Source: Larix kaempferi (Eukaryota > Streptophyta > Pinopsida > Pinales > Pinaceae). Taken from it: DNA of 64,000 nucleotides. The notes beneath the pieces were generated by a model. That model saw nothing but the letters and a program-made list of their open reading frames with translations, ran no database searches and was not told the origin of the DNA. The translations under genes were made by a program, and so were the position numbers. This document shows, in pieces, positions 1 to 9,459 of this stretch. Each line of letters opens with the position of its first letter. Position 1 is the stretch's first letter. The DNA lies in the NCBI GenBank assembly GCA_027924585.1, contig BSBM01000361.1:66562001-66626000 (forward strand). Reading direction: 5' to 3'.

Positions 1-284
1 TATGCACAGAACTTGGTCTTGAATAGGTGATTTTCAAGTGGACGGGTTCCGTAACCAAGGAAAAAAGAAAGCCATCTGTGAGGGAACACTCACTAGCTGG
101 GGCGTGATCTCGATTTAAGATTTGTTGTGTTGTTGAATACCGAATTTAATATTGATGGCAACTCGGCATTAGAAATCGGGTGGTAATGGAAAACACACCC
201 AACTCCATGGCTCGGCTGTAACGGATCCGAGCTTCACGTGAACGTGGCTGACTATTCATTGAACCCTGAGCTCTGGCATCGGAA

Positions 285-600
285 CTATCCTTTTTTAAAT
301 GTCAATTTTGCATCATATTAACCTTTCTGGTGGCCTCTACGACTCTCTGTTTTCAAACCCTGACCACCACGTGCTTCGCGACACTCCTGGAATGTATTTA
401 TGGCAAGAGAACATAGCCCTGTATCCAACCGAAAGAACATGAATAATCTTGGTGTCTGATGGAGTTTTAATCCATTCTCTTAAGATCATTTGCAGCACAA
501 CTCATAGCATATGTTTTGGCAAGCAGTGGAAGCAAACGACGCTGATGGACTGGGCATCTAACTGAACAACAATCCCCGGAACAACTATCTGTCTTGAATC
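285..600 (-). pseudogene. Acyl-CoA oxidase 3 (ACX3-type) gene fragment, frameshifted
   Basis: Peroxisomal acyl-CoA oxidases carry out the first step of fatty-acid beta-oxidation. Read on the minus strand, about 553-480 gives PVHQRRLLPLLAKTYAM followed by SCAANDLKRM. About 470-405 gives KTPSDTKIIHVLSVGYRAM. About 400-345 gives NTFQECREARGGQGLKTESR, then an EYDAKLTF-like tail near 300. From recall of the family, these blocks match consecutive parts of plant ACX3 (HQRRLLPLLAKTYAM, the TPE..KAIHV stretch, and LQECREA.GGQG.KTE). They are joined by at least two frameshifts with a stop between them. No intron separates the blocks. The N-terminal two-thirds and the C-terminus were not found. It is probably a dead fragment, possibly derived from a processed copy. 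The family call is good; the exact edges are uncertain. Confidence 0.7.
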
Positions 601-1331
601 AGAAACAGAACCAACATCTTGTTTTTTTTTATAAGGCAAGCAGCATATCCATGCTTGAGTTCCCGCTGAACCACACTTCGATCTTGCTCACAGCCATAAC
701 ACACAGTTGATAGTGTCCCAACTAAAACTGGAGTAAATTGCGGATCACTGATCAGTCGTGGTCTTCCATTTGCAGGCATCTAAGGCAAAAGCTTCAAGAG
801 CTTCTATTCGGCTTTTGTATTTTCCCGTCTCTCTGCTAGTAGCATTTTGGAGGCTTAGCATGAATAGGCTGTTCTCTGGCAGACTTTACAGCACATATAA
901 AGGTCTCCAGTTCTTTCTAGGAGTCCTCTCTCTTCTTCTAAAACTTCTCACCATGCATACTCCAAAAGTGACAGATCAAACAGATCTTTAGCTTTTAAGA
1001 AGGAAATCAGCTATCTGAGCAGGCTAGAAGTCCTTGGTGCCAGGAACGACATATGTAACCTGTTGTGGCTTTATAGAAAAATTTACTCGATAGAATGTTG
1101 TTGGGTGATATCCAGTTCATTTCATGCTTGAGCAAAATCCAGCATCTGGGGAATTCACAGCAGAGTTCCTTTCTGGAGATGTCTGTATCCCAACATCAAC
1201 TTTGCCAACTGCTTGCAGAACCCTCAGATCCAAAGTTTTAAATGAAAACCTTACCAATGAATTCCTTAAAGATAATCTTTAAACCATTGCAGATGCATTT
1301 TTGAGAGATGCATTTCTCATGTGGACACCCC
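601..1331. other. Unassigned sequence between ACX3 fragment and copia element
   Basis: Only short open frames are present and I recognise no product. Some of it may be decayed upstream ACX3-type sequence, because a minus-strand frame at 585-779 remains open just upstream of the recognisable blocks, but its translation does not align convincingly. Confidence 0.4.
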
Positions 1332-1384
1332 TGTCAATATGGGGAGGTAACAAGATGCACTCTACTCAGTGGCATGACCCCAGT

Positions 1385-1520
1385 GGGGGCTGCATGCAGA
1401 GCTTCAGGGGAGATTGACCTTGCATGCATGAGTATTGCATGACCTGCCAGCATTCAGTGACTACATGCAAAAGTGACATTTTGCATGCATGCATGCAAAA
1501 GTGACTTTTTGCATGCACCG
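1385..1520 (+). promoter_or_regulatory. Cluster of CATGCA (RY-type) motifs in the LTR
   Basis: GCATGCA occurs at about 1393, 1423, 1486-1495 and 1511, and again near 2008, 2150 and 2167. The 3' LTR keeps most of them. CATGCA is the core of the RY element bound by plant B3 factors of the ABI3/FUS3/LEC2 group in seeds. The motifs are seen; the regulatory role is inferred. Confidence 0.3.
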
Positions 1521-2246
1521 AGAATTAGGGTTTTGGCAAACCTAATTCATCGGTGAGATTATTTATAGAGGCAGGGGGTGCCCAGATGGGGTTACTCAGT
1601 TGTATTATCAGAGAGAGATACTGCCAGAGTGAGGGGGACCAATCTGTCCATGTGGGGCGACTTTCTGAGATATAGAGGAGTTGCTGCAGGAGCTAGGAAG
1701 GTCAGATCTGAGCTAGATCAATGACCTTCAGTTCCAGAGAGGCTAGATACCCATTCCTATGAGTTGAGAGAGCTCAACAGTGAGATTACAGTAGAGAGAT
1801 TGGAGGAGGCCAAGTTCTCTTGGAGGAGGATGTTTTTCCTGAGGGCAAAGGAGCTCATTGTGAGCTGGATTGACCGATTAGGAGTCTGTGACTTCCAGGA
1901 TAGCCTTGCCTCGAGATTTGAAGAAGGTTAGGGATGATCGGAGCTCAGATCTGTTGAGATCCGGAGCAGTACGAGCATTTGACACCCAGAGGGGAGAGTG
2001 CACTTGTGCATGCAGAGAGGGCAGATTTCATCAGTGGGCAGTCTTCAGAGCGAGCAAATCAGAGCAGAGAGATCTAGAGAGGGCAGATCTATCAGAGGCA
2101 CCGTCAAAGCACTCAGACCCATATTGGCAGTTAGGGCATACTTCGTCAATGCATGCATCAGCTGGATGCATGCAAATTAGAGTTTGTCCTGGTCAGAGGG
2201 ATTGAGTTACCGACTGAGGTAATTCTATATTGTACTGTCTTTTATA

Positions 2247-2254
2247 CTTCTATA
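2247..2254 (+). repeat. Left TSD of hAT (CTTCTATA)
   Basis: Identical to 5834-5841 on the other side of the transposon. Confidence 0.93.
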
Positions 2255-2284
2255 CTACACTGCTGGGAATCGCTCTCCCCCCCA

Positions 2285-2490
2285 ACGAATCGATCCCAAT
2301 TCGCGCTCCGGACGGAATCGATGAGGAATCGATTCCGGAATCGCGATTCCTCATCGATTCCGCCCGGAATCGATTCCGTAATTCGCGAATTGGCCTTGAA
2401 AAAAACGATCCCTGGATTTTGAGGGTTCGATGAGGAATCGACCCGGAATCGACGATTCCAGGTCGATTCCTTGTCAAACCCTAATCGAAC
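2285..2490 (+). repeat. Left subterminal array of GGAATCG motifs
   Basis: Many copies of GGAATCG and its complement CGATTCC, often back to back as GGAATCGATTCC, crowd the left end of the hAT. The right end (5805-5823) instead carries CGCTCCC repeated in tandem. hAT transposases such as that of Ac bind repeated subterminal motifs, so these arrays are candidate binding sites (inference). Confidence 0.7.
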
Positions 2491-2812
2491 CCAGGCTTAA
2501 AAAACGAACCCGAAATCGCTCCTGAAGTCTATTCCACAGGTTGGGCGGATTCATGACAAAAAATTTTGATTTTTGTATTTTTTTGGGGGGGTCTTTTTGG
2601 TGGGCTAGGTCACTTTGGGCCAATAAAGGGTGAATGAGTCCATTTGGACTCATTCCATTACTCATTTGCTTGATTGGGAAGAGTTTGAGCTTAGAGTGAG
2701 TTTGCTAGTTGTTTGAGAGCTTTGAGCTTTGAGTGGGAGATTGAAGGGGAGAGCTTGCAAGGGAGATTGAAGCTTTCATAGAGACATTCAACCACCATTG
2801 AAGAGCTGAAAG

Positions 2813-2940
2813 GTAGGCTCTAAAAACTCATCTTTGTTTGTTTTTGCAAATTTTTTTTCACTATGTTAAAAAATGGAAAACTTGCAATGTTCTCTTCTCC
2901 TACTCTTTCCAATTTCTTCTTCTCCATCATTCTATTGCAG
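2813..2940 (+). other. Likely 5' UTR intron of the hAT transposase
   Basis: A donor AAAG/GTAGGC and an acceptor TTCTATTGCAG bracket a T-rich stretch just before the first ATG of the transposase frame. The minus-strand hAT copy near 54260-54380 keeps the same GGTAGGCTCTAAA donor and TTCTATTGCAG acceptor, which supports a real intron. Confidence 0.55.
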
Positions 2941-2971
2941 GGAACAAGTGACTCATCTTGAATCAAGAAAC

Positions 2972-5424
2972 ATGATGGGTATGTGGTTTTGGTTTTACAT
3001 TCCACTTCTTCTCATTATAATGGTGTTGGGAAGTAGATATGGTGGTGCTAGTGATGAGGGGGAAGAGGTAGAGAGTGATGCATACTAAGGAGAAGAGGAG
3101 GAAGGGGAAGAGGGTGATGATGATGAGAATGAGGGTGATGTGGGGCAAAAACAAAAAGACACAACACCTTTGTGGAAGTATGTGACAAGGCAAGGGGGAG
3201 GGAGAGGGGGTGGAACCACAAAGTTTGCATGCCCCCATTGTAATAAAACATACACAGGTTCATATACCCGGGTGAGAAAGCATTTGTGTGGGGTTATGCC
3301 ATGTGATGAAGGTAAGTCTCATGGAGTCAAAACTTGTGACAAAGTGGGAGCTAAAGAGAGAAGCAAATACAGGATGAAAGAAGAGGCCGCTCAAAACAAC
3401 TCCAAGAGATCGAGGGTTGATTCTGAATCCCCACAGAGAATGTTTGGTAGTGGAGCTGGATCATCATCGGCTCGATCGGGAGCCTCTTCTCCCCATGGAG
3501 TCTCGCCTATGCGAAGAACATTATCCGATTTCCTTGACCAAGGTTGTAGAGATGATGTGGATTCAAAAGTTTATAGGTTTCTCTATGCATGTGGTGTGCC
3601 ATTCAATGTTCTTTGCTCACCCTATTGGCATGAAATGGTACAAGGCATCAATGGTGGCCCTCAAGGATACAGAAGCCCTAGGTATGACAAAGCTAGAACC
3701 GTGGGACTTGACAGGGAAAGAACCAAAATCAATAGTGCTCTTGGAAAGTTCACAAATAATTGGTCCAACTATGTGGTATCCATTGTATCTGATGAGTGGA
3801 CAAATGTTAAAGGCAAGCCATTGATAAATATTCTTGGCGTTTCTACTAGCGGTGCGATCTTCCTTTCAGCCCATGACTACTCAGATCGCTACAAGACCGC
3901 TATTAATATTGCACAACCTTTACTTAAAACCATTCAGAAGATTGGGCGCATACAATGTCATTCAAGTCATCACTGATAATGTTGCTAATTGTAAGGCAGC
4001 TGGAGCAATCATTGAGGATAAGTATCCCAACATATTTTGGTCAAAGTGTTTGGTTCACACATTGAACCTCTTGATGCATGATATTGTTAAGATGAAGGAC
4101 CCTAATTACCGATGGATTGGTGCCTTGTACAAGAGAGGTAAGAAAATGATCAAATTTATTACCAATCATAGCATGGCCCACCACATTTTTCACAATCACT
4201 CTAAGTTGGAGTTATTGAAGATTGCAAAGACTAGATTTGCTAGCTACTACCTCACCTTCAGGAGGCTTTTGAAGGTAAGAGAGGCATTGGCTAGTATGGT
4301 CTCAAGTGATCCATGGCAGGAATTGAAAAACAAAGCTGCAAGTGCATCAGATAGAAATGACTTTCAAGAGGTGGAGGACACCGTTCTTGAAGGTCATTTA
4401 TGGTCACAAGTTAGGTATGTTCTGCAGTTCACCAAGCCAGTTTATAACATGATTCGTTTTGCAGATACAAATCAGTCGGTGATTGGGGAGGTATATGAAC
4501 AGATGGATAACATGCTTGGTCTAATCAAAGACATTGTTGAGCAAAGAGATGCAATCTTGTATGACCATATTCATAAACATGTGGTCAAAAGGTGGGATAA
4601 TCTAAATGTTCCACTCCATGCCCTTGCATATGTCCTCACCCCAAAATACTATTCTCCAATTTGGTTGGCCCAACCTGCACCTGGAGGTGGAGTTAGGAAA
4701 AAACCCCACACAAATCCAGAGGTTGTTGCTGGATATATGCAAGCATTAGACAAGTTGGTCCCTGATGAGGAAGAGTGCTCAAGTACGGAGTGAATTGAGC
4801 AAATACATAAGTGAGCATGGATGCTTTGCTTCCCTATTTGCAACCAAAGATCGAGACAGATTGGATCTTATCCGTTGGTGGAACATGCATGGCTCTGGAG
4901 CCACATATTTGCATAAATTGGCGGTGAGGGTACTATCATAGGTTGTTAATAGCTCTTCTACAGAGAGGTGTTGGAGCACCTACAACTTCATCCACAGTGT
5001 AAAGAGAAACAATCTGAATGTAGATCGCGCAGAAAGCTTGGTTTATGTGCACTACAACTTGAGGTTGTTGTCCCATTATTGTGAGGCGGCCAAGAATGAT
5101 AGAACATTTTTGACTTGGGACAATAATCCAGAGGAGGCTAATGTGGAGGTTGGAGCCATAGCATTAGAGCGCTTGGAAGCTAAACTATTGGGTGATCATG
5201 ATGATCCAATTCAAACTACAAGTACCCATACAGAGATGCCACCCCCAAGCAGAAGCAGCTTTCTGGATGCAGGAGTTTTGCCTTTAGCTTCACAACGTCC
5301 AAGTTCAGCCCGTGGAGGCCGTTCATCTTCTTCTCATGTTCTACGATCACTTCCACCAGCACCTATTCCACCTAGACCACGAGAAAAGAAATTGGAAGTT
5401 TCTCGTGGCAAGCGGAAAGCTTAG
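2972..5424 (+). pseudogene. hAT transposase (BED finger, DUF659, hAT C-terminal), broken
   Basis: The likely start is ATG 2972, just after the putative 5' intron; an in-frame TAA at 3086 follows. From 3140 the same frame shows a BED-type finger (CPHCNKTYTGSYTRVRKHL), then a DUF659 region with IVSDEWTNVKGKPLINILGV. A 1-nt shift near 3945 moves the frame to YNVIQVITDNVANCKAAG and FWSKCLVHTLNLL, the catalytic core of this family. After the stop at 4791 the C-terminal dimerisation region continues in other frames (STERCWSTYNFIH, then SLVYVHYNLRLLSHY at about 5038) to the TAG at 5422. A stop at the same place in the minus-strand copy suggests it was inherited. The protein would normally excise and reinsert the element. 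It is dead now through at least two frameshifts and two stops. Confidence 0.9.
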
Positions 5425-5833
5425 TAGATTCATAGTACTTTGTATTTCATTTTCATGTTTATTTTGGCGGTTGGCCTATTTTGTAAACATATGGCCTAGT
5501 TTGATGGCAAATATTATATGTTGAAATTTGAAGGTTGATGTTGTTGATGATTGATAATTGATGATTTGATGATGATCATTTAATGACAATGTTATAAGTT
5601 ATAGTTCCTAGAATCTAGATGATTAATGTTATTTTAATGTATACTAAATGGTTATATGAATATCTAGATTCTATGTTTTCATGTTTTCTATAGCTAATTT
5701 GGCATAATACATGTTTTTTTTAATTTATATGCATCAAAATATATTAAAATATATATTATATAAAAAACGCTCACGAAACGGAACCTTTTGAAAATTTTGT
5801 TTTTCGCTCCCGCTCCCGCTCCCAACAGCGTAG

Positions 5834-5841
5834 CTTCTATA
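5834..5841 (+). repeat. Right TSD of hAT (CTTCTATA)
   Basis: Identical to 2247-2254; the LTR resumes immediately after it. Confidence 0.93.
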
Positions 5842-6076
5842 TGCTCTGGGCTCGAGAGAGAAGATAGCCCCATAGTTAGTTGGTTTTTCCCGAAAGGGTT
5901 CCAGGGTATATCTGTTGTCTATGTGGTTGATTGCATTTATATGTTAGTTGATAGATGCAGATCTAGTGGTTGAGTCTATGTTTTTATGAGTATGTACTGA
6001 CATTGAGATTCATACTACTTGAGGTCTCAGACTGATCTAGAGGGAGTAGTGCTCTCTAGATCTATATAGATTTACA
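5842..6076 (+). repeat. 5' LTR of copia element, part 2
   Basis: It aligns with 9225-9459 of the 3' LTR (TGCTCTGG.CTCGAGAGAGAAG onwards) and ends TTTACA immediately before the primer-binding site. Confidence 0.9.
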
Positions 6077-6090
6077 TGGTATCAGAGCCA
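6077..6090 (+). other. Primer-binding site, tRNA-iMet type
   Basis: TGGTATCAGAGCCA directly follows the LTR end. TGGTATCAGAGC is the usual plant copia site complementary to initiator tRNA-Met. Confidence 0.9.
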
Positions 6091-6337
6091 TGTTGAGGAT
6101 CAAGGTGAGCAGTCACACATAGATCTGCAATGGTGGTGACTAGATCTGAGATAGATCTAGTAGATCTGTGGAGATAGAGGCCAGATCTACCAGATCTGAA
6201 CATTCTCATTCAGATCTGTGGTTGTAGAGGTCAAATCTATCATTTCAGTTGGTTTGTGGTTAGATCTGTGATAGATCTGCCAGATTTGTGATCAGGGGAG
6301 ATTCCTGTTTACTGTGGGTTACAATTTCTTCAGTTGG

Positions 6338-8263
6338 ATGAGTATGGCTACTGGTTTGAGAGTGGAGGACCGGTTGGATGGTGCCTCCAACTACAGTGCA
6401 TGGAGGGCACATATTACTCTCTTGTTGAAAGAGAGTGAGTTATGGGATGTTGTGAACAACACGACAACAAATTCCGTTACTGTTCCGTCAGATGGACCTG
6501 CCAAAGCAGTGGATGACAAATAGAATGTGAAGGCTCAGAGGATCCTTCTTGATGCGATCAAGGATCACCTCATCCCACATGTCTCTACCAAAGACAATGT
6601 GTTTGAGATGTGGGATGCGTTGACTACTCTGTAGCAGAGCTCAAATGAAAACAGGAAGATGGTTCTCAGAGAGAAGCTCAGAAGTAACAAGATGGGGAAG
6701 GATGAGAGCATGGTCACCTATCTCACCAAGATCTCTCAAGTGAGAGATGAGTTGGGAGCAGTCGGTGAGAATGAGTTGGGAGCAGTCGATGAGAAGGTAG
6801 AGGACAGTGAGTTGGTTCGACATGCCTTGAATGGCGTGTCTGTGGCATGGGCAGTGTTTGTTAAGTCTATCATAGGTCGTGAGAACCTTCCCAAGTGGGA
6901 TCGACTGTGGGATGACTTCACACAGGAGGAGACCCGGAGAGGGTACATTCAAAGTTTAGCTTCTGCCATTCCTGAGGAGGAGGATGTGGCTCTCGCAGCA
7001 GGCGGGAAGCAGAGGGGCAGACAAAAGAAGGATCTTAGCAAGATCAAGTGTTTCACCTACAATGAGTATGGACATTATGCGGGACAGTGTCCACATAAGA
7101 AGAAGGGGAAGCGGGCGAAAGATGAGCAGGTGGCAGCAGAAGAGGAGGTTGATGAGTTCTCTTCTCGGTTTGAGAAGGAGTTCTCACTAGCCACAGTTCA
7201 GTCAAGACATGATAGTAGCCCACCAAAGATTCAGGCTGATCAGAGATGGAGAGTGGACATTACTCTCAGCAGTCATATGACAGGAGTGCGAGATGCATTC
7301 CTGATCCTAGAGCATACGGCAGTACAGTTGACTCGGGATGGTCAGGGGGTTGACCATTTAGTTGCTGGTGTGGGCAGAGTGAGATTTCTGCTTGACCGTG
7401 GAGAGCTCCTGGAGGTTTCAGGAGTGTTCTTTGTTCCAGGACTGAGAGGGAGTGTTCTCTCAGTGGCAGCATTGGCAGCTGCAAGATACCCTGTAGTGTT
7501 TCACAGGGATCAGTTCTTCCCCTATCCTAGAGGAGTAGACCCAGTTTTACTTGGTCACCGGATCGATGGTGATTACTTGGTTCATGGACAGCCTACTTCG
7601 GGCACATCTGGATGGCTGACTGCATCCTCTTCAAGTGCAGAGGAGGATGATGAGCGAGATGCTCATAGCAGAGATGAGGCCAGGAGGAGTGAGCCTGTTC
7701 AGCAGATGGGTGGGCAAGATGCTCACCATGATGAGGATCAGGGCAGTGATTCTGGAGTTCCTATGGATGAGCGAGATGCTCTTGAGAGTGATGAGTCTCA
7801 GGAGATTGATCCCTTGGGCTCATATCAGATGGATGAGCATGTTGCTCATGCAGGCACCAGTCAGAGAGTGAGCTGGTATGACAAGGTTGAGATGGACTTG
7901 GCTCAGGAGAGAGCTCAGTCAGTTCAGTCAGTGCAGAGACAAAGGGAGTTGACTTATAGAGCTGAGTCAACTCAGGGTCATAGGCAGACGATCTACAGAG
8001 CAGTAGATCCTCTTGACAGAGGACTTCGGAGTTGGTTACAGCAGCAGAGACTCAAAGGGAGTCTGAGTCAGAGTGCAGTGACAGAGTCAGCAGTGGTTGA
8101 CAGAGGGGCTTCTTCCAAAGCCACACAGATGGAGATTGATCAGGGTGGTTCAATTCAGAGTGCAGCAGTGATAGGAAGATCAGTTAGATCAGTATCAGCT
8201 ACAGAGGACTTGTTGGATCCAGGCATCCATGGTAGGACTTCCCTCGTTAAGAGAGAGTGTTAG
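6338..8263 (+). pseudogene. Copia Gag - zinc knuckle - degenerate protease - acidic tail
   Basis: One frame runs from ATG 6338 (MSMATGLRVEDRLDG) to a TAG at 8261, broken only by TAG stops at 6521 and 6632. The UBN2-type Gag core includes SNYSAWR, RILLDAIKDHL and a RHALNGV-type block. The zinc knuckle at about 7049 reads CFTYNEYGHYAGQC, with Tyr replacing the second Cys. A protease-like domain follows (WRVDITLSSHMTG, VAGVGRVRF, FFVPGLRGSVLSVAAL), but the catalytic D-S/T-G-A is D-I-T-L. No pre-integrase, integrase or RT follows. Instead there are about 210 residues rich in D/E/S/Q with loose repeats (MDERDAL, MDEHVAH). The stop lies six bases inside the 3' LTR. Downstream of 6659 the frame is intact for 534 codons, unusually long for a dead element. 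Confidence 0.85.
8247..8257 (+). other. Polypurine tract of the copia element
   Basis: TTAAGAGAGAG immediately precedes the TGTTAG start of the 3' LTR, the position expected for plus-strand priming. Confidence 0.75.
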
Positions 8264-9459
8264 ATTATGGTAACTTCGGGATGTCCTCCATGACTCAGAT
8301 GCCTTGCATGGAGGGACATCAGTACCATAGGCATCAGGATGGAGTAGAGAGTGAGATGCACTCTACTCAGTGGCATGAGCCCAATGGGGGCTACATGCGG
8401 AGCTTCAGGGGAGATTGACCTTTGCATGCATGAGTATTGCATGACCTGCCAACATTCAGTGACTGCATGCAAAAAGTGACTTTTTGCATGCACCGGGAAT
8501 TAGGGTTTTGGCAAACCTGATTCATCGGTGAGATTATTTATAGAGGCAAGGGGTCCCCAGATGGGGTTACTCAGTTGTATTAGCAGAGAGAGATACTGCC
8601 AGAGTGAGGGGGACCAATCTGTCCATGTGGGGCGACTTTCTGAGATAGAGAGGAGTTGCTACAGGAGCTAGCAAGGTCAGATCAGAGCTAGATTAGTGAC
8701 CTTCAGTTCCAGAGAGGCTAGATACCCATTCCTGTGAGCTGAGAGAGCTCAACAGTGAGATTACTATAGAGATTGGAGGAGGTCGAGTTCTCTTAGAGGA
8801 CGTTTTTCCTGAGGGCAGAGGAGCTCATTGTGAGCTAGATTGACCGATTAGGAGTCTGTGACTTCCAGGATAGCCTTGCCTCGAGATTTGAGGAAGGTTA
8901 GGGACGATCGGAGCTCAGATCTGTTAAGATCCAGAGCAGTACGAGCATTTGACACCCAGAGGGGAGGGCGCACTTGTGCATGCAGAGAGGGCAGATTTCA
9001 TCAGTGGGCAGTCTTCAGAGAGAGCAGATCAGAGCAAAGAGATCTAGAGAGGGCAGATCTATCAGAGGCACCGTTAGAGCACTCAGATCCAGATTGGCAG
9101 TTAGGGCATACTTCGTCAGTGCATGCATCAGCTGGATGCATGCAAATTAGAGTTTGTCCTATTCAGAGGGATTGAGTTACCGACTGAGGTAATTCTGTAT
9201 TGTACTGTCTTTTATAATTCTATATGCTCTGGACTCGAGAGAGAAGATAGCCCCATAGTTAGCTGGTTTTTCCCGAAAGGGTTCTAGGGTATATCTATTG
9301 TCTATGCGGTTGATTGCATTTATATGTTAGTTGGTAGATGCAGATCTAGTGGTTGAGTCTATGTTTTTATGAGTATGTACTAACATTGAGATTCATACTA
9401 CTTAAGGTCTCAAACTGATCCAGAGGGAGTAGTGATCTCTAGACCTATATATATTTACA
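8258..9459 (+). repeat. 3' LTR of copia element (uninterrupted)
   Basis: It runs TGTTAGATTATGG to TTTACA, 1202 bp. It matches 1353-2254 plus 5842-6076 and shows the pre-insertion state of the hAT target. Confidence 0.9.

Larger units (their letters stand above)
1353..2254 (+). repeat. 5' LTR of copia element, part 1
   Basis: This stretch aligns closely with 8354-9230 of the 3' LTR, sharing the GATGCACTCTACTCAGTGGC start and the long leader. The first part of the LTR is missing or reduced: the sequence from 1332 (TGTCAATATGG...GGTAAC) may be a remnant of the LTR start (TGTTAGATTATGGTAAC) with about 80 bp deleted. The LTR continues after the hAT insertion at 5842. Confidence 0.85.
2255..5833 (+). 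mobile_element. hAT DNA transposon, autonomous-type, with 8-bp TSD
   Basis: The termini are CTACACTGCTGGGA on the left and, reading inward from the right, CTACGCTGTTGGGA: 14 bp with two mismatches. The element is flanked by CTTCTATA at 2247-2254 and 5834-5841, the 8-bp duplication expected for hAT elements. The uninterrupted 3' LTR carries ATTCTATA at the same place, which serves as an empty-site control. The interior encodes a BED-finger/DUF659/hAT-C transposase, now broken. Length is 3579 bp. Confidence 0.95.
1332..9459 (+). mobile_element. Ty1-copia element with Gag only, split by a nested hAT
   Basis: The order is 5' LTR (interrupted), tRNA-iMet primer-binding site, one long gag-type reading frame, polypurine tract, 3' LTR. 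The interior contains Gag, a zinc knuckle and a protease-like region, but no integrase, reverse transcriptase or RNase H. It therefore resembles the TR-GAG class of non-autonomous LTR elements that depend on a partner for mobilisation. The 5' LTR carries a 3.58-kb hAT insertion at 2255-5833. The 5' LTR lacks about 80-95 bp present at the start of the 3' LTR, and no matching 5-bp target duplication was found (5' flank ACCCC or unclear, 3' flank TATAG). The left end may therefore have been rearranged. Confidence 0.85.

Noticed and set aside
1888-2205. A 105-codon frame in the copia LTR, also at 8858-9175
   Set aside because: It lies wholly inside both LTRs, with a small internal frame overlapping. 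It is more likely LTR leader than a gene, though its retention in both LTRs is expected from their common origin.
6641-6952. A 103-codon minus frame opposite copia Gag
   Set aside because: It is antisense to a well-supported Gag domain and has no recognisable content.
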